Shown piece by piece: positions 58,653-64,000 of a stretch of DNA of 64,000 bases. Source of the DNA: Prorocentrum cordatum (lineage: Eukaryota > Sar > Dinophyceae > Prorocentrales > Prorocentraceae). Location: the NCBI GenBank assembly GCA_963575745.1, contig CAUYUJ010004757.1, positions 1 to 64,000 on the forward strand, written 5' to 3'. The position numbers were made by a program, and so were the translations under genes. How positions within the stretch are numbered: position 1 is the first letter of the stretch; the number at the start of each line of letters is the position of its first letter. The notes beneath the pieces are model-generated. The model ran no database searches. It was given only the letters and a program-made list of their open reading frames with translations, and was not told where the DNA came from.

Positions 58653-59159
58653 CGGGGAAAGCGAACACTGCCGGCGTCCGGCGCCGCCCTCGCCGACCCG
58701 AGCACCCCGCCGGGGGTCGGGATACGGCGGGCGAGTTCACGCGCGCAAAACATGTCGCGCACCTGTCAGACGTTACACCTGGTGATGCGACCGCTGCCAG
58801 CGGCCACCAGGGAAGGAAGGCCCCCTCCCCGCACGCGCTGACCTGCGCGGCGTTCTCGCACCTGCGACGCACCCGTTCGGCCGACCCGAGGCAGGACCCC
58901 TCGCAGCCGGTGCGCATCGCCTCTTGCACGGCGAAGTCCACGCCGGCGCCCATCCCAAATTCTCCCCGGTAACCCCACCGGGGCCCAGGGTGTGGTGGGT
59001 GGGAAACAAACCAACAGCAACCGCTGTCGCCAACGCGCTTTGCTCGCACGAACCAATTGCGCGCTCTGATGCGCGCAGTCCCTGCGAGCGCGCGCGGGCG
59101 TCCCCTTCTGTCATGATTATGGTTCCCTGACCCGAGCCTCCCCGAGCCTAATGTCAACG
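58653..59159. other. Spacer between the W leader repeats
   Basis: 507 bp, no recognised gene. The leader repeat plus spacer forms an ~845-bp unit, compatible with tandem duplication of a leader or a small LTR pair. Confidence 0.4.
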
Positions 59160-59503
59160 CATAATCACCGACAGCCTATTCCCCGCGCCGCGCCCTGCGC
59201 GGCCCCTGGCAACTTTCGCGCGCCGCGCATCGCACGCGCCCCGCCGCGGGCGCGAAGCTCACGCGGGCGGCCCCCGCTCCTCCGCGCCGCGCGCGCGCGC
59301 TTCCACCTTCTCGGAACACGGCGCGCGACGGCCCCATCCTCCCACCCATTCCCCCAACCCATACCCCGTCCCCCGACCCCAGAAAGTGCAACGGTGCTCC
59401 GGGGGTGCAGAACGACCTTGGGGTGACCAAACCCCCCGAATGGAACACCTGCGTGAAGAAGGCAAGACCCTGGCGTGGCTCGCCAGTAATGCCGCTCTCC
59501 CCA
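59160..59503 (-). repeat. Direct repeat of W leader, distal copy
   Basis: Second copy of 58317-58652. Followed at about 59560 by U3. Confidence 0.8.
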
Positions 59504-59559
59504 ACGCTGCTCTGGCTCCGCGTTTCTGCACCCCCAACGCTGTTCTGGGTCCGACGCCG

Positions 59560-62500
59560 CTCGCAACGGCTGCGCTTTGTTCGACGTGCCAAATAATTAT
59601 ATGCCCGGTGTCTTCGCCTCGCAATGAACGCCGTCGCCCAAATCAGCCCACCCTGGCGCGGGTCGCGCGGCGGCGGGCGCCGCGGGATTACCCGGCCAGG
59701 GCCTGACGGGCACGCGGAATAATCGCGCTCGCACGCCAGTTCGCGCAAGGTCACTTTTTCTTTCGCTGCTGCGCGCTCCATGCCAATCTCGGCGCTAACG
59801 CGGATTGACGCATCTGGGGCGTCTGGGAAGGCCTGATTCCGCGGCTGCGCGCCCGCTCGCCCAGGCGGGCGCAGACGGTCACCCCCCCTTCCCCGCCGCG
59901 TGAAGCAGCTCTGCGAGCCCATTCGCCGCGCGGACATCCTCCGAGGCGGCGCCGCGGCGCTTGCCCAGCGCCAGGGCCGCCAGGCAACGCGCGAGTCGCG
60001 TCGCGCGGCCCCCGGCAGCGAGCCCAACGCGCGCGGACCGCCAGTGCGCGGCGGCGACAGTGGCAGCCAGCAATCGCGAGACCATCCGCCCGACGCGCAG
60101 AACAGAATGCTGCAGCGGAGCGCTCATCGCGCCCATCGGCGGCCAGCGTCGCGGCTTGGCGATTCACTCTGGCCGCGAGCTCGCCGCGGCGAGCACCCGG
60201 GCCCCCCTCGCGCGCCGCGGCGACGCGGGAGGGCCCAGCGAGCAGCGCGCCTCGGAGAGATGGAGATCCCAACCCTCTGGCGGCAAGCGCGCGGCGGGCG
60301 CTCGGCTCCAAGCGCGAGAAGCGCCGCGCGCGCGGCGCCGCGCTGGCGCGCGAGAGCGATTGTTCGAGTAAGCTAAAGCGGGGAAGCGCGAATCCACGCG
60401 CGTGGGGAACGACGTGCCACGTCGCGCGAGCAGGCGGGCTGCAAGTTCGCAGGGGGTTCATCGAGCTGGCGAAGCAACGAAACATGTTGGACCCCCCCGC
60501 CAGAACTCGTCGCTGGCAAATGACGACGGGTTGGGCGGGCGGGCGGGGCGGGCGCGTCGGGCGCGACGGGCGCGGCGCCGCCGCGTCGCCCACGCGCGCG
60601 AGGCGGCGGGGCGGCGGCGGCGACCGCGAGGCGGCGGGCCCGACAACGGGGCCAGACGCCAGGCGGCGACGAAGCGGCGACGGCGACCGCAGGGCGGCGG
60701 ACCCGACAACGGAGCCCAGTTCCTTCGGAAAGAAACGAACCGCCCTAATTGCAAGCACTGTTTGGGAATGCGTACTTCTGCGCGCATGTGTATATGTATA
60801 CATGAATAAATACATGTGTATATATATACACATATATATATGTGATACTTCATAACTGTATATATGCGCGCATGCGCGCGTGCGCGCGCGTTGATATCAA
60901 AGCACATGCAATGAAAGCGGCCGGGCGGGCTGCGCTCGAACTCTAATCGCGCGCTGACGGCGCGAGGTTCGTCGTCGCCGTCGCCGCTGCCGCGCGAGAC
61001 ACAGCGCGGCAAAGTCGCGCACTGCGTCGCGCAAACGAGTAGCACTTCATCGGCGGCAGGGCGGCGCGCTCTACGTCGGGCGCGTGGCGCCGCCCGCTCT
61101 GGCGGGCGCCCTGAGGCAAGCAAACTTGGCAGCCTGCAAATCATTCCCCGCGCTGCAGATGCAACGGCGAGGCACCTCGGGCCTGGCGCCCGCGGACGCG
61201 GCGCCTGCACTGCCGAGGATTGCACCACTCGCCTGCGAACGCATGCGCCATCTTCAATTACGCCGACGAGCGCGAAGCGCTCGTCAAGCAAGGAGCAACG
61301 GAGCGCGCGGCAGAGCGCCGCTTGCCACGCAGAAATCCGAGCGCCAGTCCGCGCCGAAGACGCGGCAAACCCTGGGGCCCGAGCGACGCTCTGAACTGGG
61401 GGCGTGGTCAAAGCCGAACACGGACTCCGCGGAGCCGGGCAAACGGCGAACGCGCGGAAGGCGCGCGACGGGGGAGAACAGCATTCGCATTCCCGCGGAG
61501 GAACCAACGAAGAGTGCTCCGTACAAACGCCGACGACCCCCCCCCCCCATGATCGGCTCCAACTGAAGCGCGAGACGCATGGAACAGCCGAGGCCGCCGC
61601 GCTATCGGCAGGCGGCGGGGAGGGCGCGCGCCGCCGCACTGAAGATCGACGATCGCATTGTTTCCCGCTGGGTCGGGGCGCGGAACGACGCGAGCGCGCG
61701 GCGCTGAGGGGCAACGCCTCGCCGGACAGCCTCGCGCGCCGCCTGCGCCGCGCGCGCGTCCGGCTCGAGTCGGGCTGCGCGCGCGCGAAGCAGGGGTCTG
61801 CCTCAATCAGCGCGCCCTTGTCGTCGCGGATTCCCGCGTCAGCAGCGTCGCGCACGGCGCGTTCGCGCTGCGGCCGCGCTGCGCCGGGGGGGTCGCAGCT
61901 AGACGGGCCGCGCGTCCTCCGCCAATTCGCGCAAGGAAGCCAGAACCTGCTCCGTCGACTCTTCTGCGGCGCCAGCGACGACGATCGCGCACCGCCTCGC
62001 GGGAGTCTTTCCGCGCCGGGCGCGCGCAGGGTCAACTCGACATCTGCGTCGCCAGCGGCGACGCCGCTCGTGCCGGAAGCGCTGGCCCGCTCGCCTGACG
62101 ACGCGCGCGTCGCCGGCCGCGCGTCGATCCGGCGGCGCGCTTGCCCGGCCGGCTGCGACGGCGCGAAATGATCGAGCGGCGCTGGCTATGGCAGCGCACG
62201 CGGATATAGCGAAAAAGACGCGCTGCATCGCGCCGGTCGCCGCGAGCCCAGCCGCGCGAATCTCCCGCGCGCCGCGCGCCCTCGAATCGCTTGAACCAGG
62301 GCGGCGGGGCATGTGGTCCTGTCGGAAAGAAGGACATGTGCATCTTCTCTGTGCCTTCACCGAGTAGCATTGCGCATGCTCGGGCTCGCGATGGCAGGTG
62401 GGGCCGCGCGAGGACAAATCGTCGGCGAGTTAATCGTCCGCCGAGCGCGCGACGCGCGCGCCGAACTCCCGCGTCGACGCCCGCGTCGGAAGCGCATTCG

Positions 62501-63905
62501 CCCATCGCGCTTCTTGGGGAAGCTGCGGCGCACCACGCCAGGACTGCAAGTCCCACGCGCGGCGAGCGCAACCCAACAATAACAAAAAACATGCCAAGCG
62601 AAGGCGCCGGGGATGCTCGCGCGCGCGCGCTTTCCCGCGCCCCCCCCCCGCTTCGCGAGCTGAGTCGTCGCGAGCCCGCGCGGGCGCCGTCGCACCTGCC
62701 CTCGCCCCTCCTGCCCAGGCGAGGCGGGGCGGAGAGCGCCAGGCGTCGGCTGCGTTGGCGCTGGCCCCGCCGCGAGCACCCGTCGCGCCGCGCAGATCAC
62801 GCGCGCGCGCGCGCCCAGCCGCTCGCGCGGTCTGCGCGATCGCAACTGGGGGCGGGGCGGGGCGGGGGACGCGGCGCGCGCTCTGAGTTAGTTATTTGTT
62901 CGCGCGCGCCTTCGGGCGGCAGCCCCGCTCCGCGGCGCGCCTCCCCCAGTCGCGACCTCTCCTTGGTCTCTGGGGCGGGGACCTCGAAACTCCGCTCGTT
63001 TCTCCCGCCGGGAGACGCCCTCGCCCCCGGCCCCCAATACACCGCCCACCAGGCCCTCGAGCACGGCAGGCCGCGCGCTGGGCCCGGCCCGCGAGGAGGC
63101 CACGCATCGGCCCGCCCAGGCCGGGCCGCTGCGCAGCGATGGCCCGAGGCACCAGGGCGGCGGCTCCAGGTCCGCCCAGGCGGGGCGGCGGCGCTGGCCA
63201 CGACGGGCGAGGGCGACGAGAGGGGGGGCGTTGCGTCCGCGGCCCGCCGGCGCGCAGGCCGCGCGGGAGAAGCGAAAGCCAAGCGATTCGCCCCGCGAGC
63301 TGCGCCGCGCCGTCCCGGCGAACTTCCGCGGGCAAGCTCTCGCCCCAGGGGCGCGCCGCGCGCGTGTGGCCCAAAACTGCCGCGCCATGAATCAAACGCT
63401 CTCCCTCGCCCCCCCGCCCGCGTCGCCTCGCCGTCGGCGCGGCCGCCGCAGCAAGCGCGCCGTTGCGGCCGCTGGGCCGCGTGCGACCGCGCAGCGCAGC
63501 GTCGCGCGGCAGCGTCAGCGGCCTCTGGCGACCGCCTCCCGAACCATGCCCACCTCTGCCTTGGCGCGCGCCGCGCAGCCAGCGCCGCCAGCGGACCCGT
63601 GACTTCAGCGGGAATCCCTCGGCCTTGGCGAGCGCGGCTTCCATGCGCAGAATCTGGGCGCTCTCCTCCAGCGCGGCGCAAGGCGATGTCGCCCTGGCGG
63701 GCCCGTCGCAGCAGCGGCGCCCGCCCCCCGCGCAACTCAACGGTTCGCGCTGGGATCCAGCTGCTCGGAAGCATCGCGCCGTCTTTCCATTGACTGGGGC
63801 AGCAAGCGCAGCGCCGGCGCCGGCGCGGGCGCGCGACTTTCGCCTGGACGCAGGAAGCCATCGTCGGGAACGGCACCGCGGGGGGAATTGCTCGAACGCC
63901 ACCCT
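59560..63905. repeat. Repeated unit U, copy U3
   Basis: Homologous to about 940-7310 of U1 without the LTR element. At 62698-62989 it has ~290 bp absent from U1 at the LTR insertion site. Long frames exist on both strands (for example 60458-62035 minus, 62291-63793 plus) but overlap each other, contain arginine-rich low complexity and do not persist between copies, so no gene is called. An expanded TA/GT microsatellite lies at 60783-60870. Confidence 0.75.
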
Positions 63906-64000
63906 TTTTTTTTTTTTTTTTTTTGCTTTGTTGTTTTTTCTTTTTTTTTTTTTTTTTTTCTCTTCTTTTTTTTTTGTTTTTTTTTTTTTCTTATGTTTTT
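63906..64000. other. T-rich terminal tract
   Basis: Runs of T broken by C and G replace the expected continuation of U (in U1 it continues TTGTTGCGCAAACG). Could be a real insertion or low-quality sequence at an assembly end. Confidence 0.6.

Noticed and set aside
60458-62035. 525-codon minus-strand open frame in U3
   Set aside because: Arginine/alanine-rich low complexity, crosses microsatellite sequence, and is not kept open in U1.

Overview
This is GC-rich nuclear DNA from a eukaryote, very probably a dinoflagellate. Four things point there. (1) Coding frames are broken by short introns whose donors are mostly GC, sometimes GT and once or twice GA, all ending in AG; mixed GT/GC/GA donors are typical of dinoflagellates. 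(2) A near-match to the dinoflagellate trans-spliced leader sits inside both LTRs of an LTR element. (3) Almost everything recognisable is retrotransposon. (4) I see no operons, Shine-Dalgarno starts or bacterial gene families. The species cannot be fixed from sequence alone.

Layout. 1-7310: a long repeated unit (U1) interrupted by a 2.36-kb LTR element (4031-6388) carrying one PHD-finger ORF. 7311-10638: nothing recognised. 10639-13885: a second repeated unit (C1) with a decayed ORF, a (GAT)n block and a GATCGAT block. 14720-20297: tyrosine-recombinase (YR, DIRS/PAT-like) retroelement D1 on the minus strand, truncated in its recombinase. 20300-21240: a 58-62 bp satellite. 22003-40549: YR element Y (plus strand) with its split direct repeats, into which a complete YR element X (minus strand, 33037 to 23310) has inserted. 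40568-41960: CAGCCT and 73-bp tandem repeats. 42066-44865: C2. 45080-46256: U2. 46258-48472: a gag-bearing fragment Z. 48473-53609: D2, a second copy of D1. 53640-59503: a non-YR locus W on the minus strand with a coiled-coil ORF and an endonuclease/exonuclease/phosphatase (EEP) ORF, peppered with small hairpins. 59560-63905: U3. 63906-64000: T-rich end.

How the genes work together. Each YR element encodes gag, a pol with reverse transcriptase plus RNase H, and a tyrosine recombinase in place of a DDE integrase. X is flanked A1...B1-A2-B2 and Y likewise. This is the split-direct-repeat plan of PAT-like elements, which integrate a circular DNA by YR recombination and leave no target duplication.

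Main result. The apparent frameshifts that shatter gag, pol and recombinase in these elements are not random decay. Most disappear when 42-105 nt segments (commonly 46-70 nt) beginning GC, GT or GA and ending AG are removed, and several lie at the same codon in different element families. The elements therefore appear to carry conserved spliceosomal introns through retrotransposition. That requires an unspliced genomic RNA as template alongside spliced mRNAs. All introns are predicted by eye from frame and homology; no transcript evidence was available.
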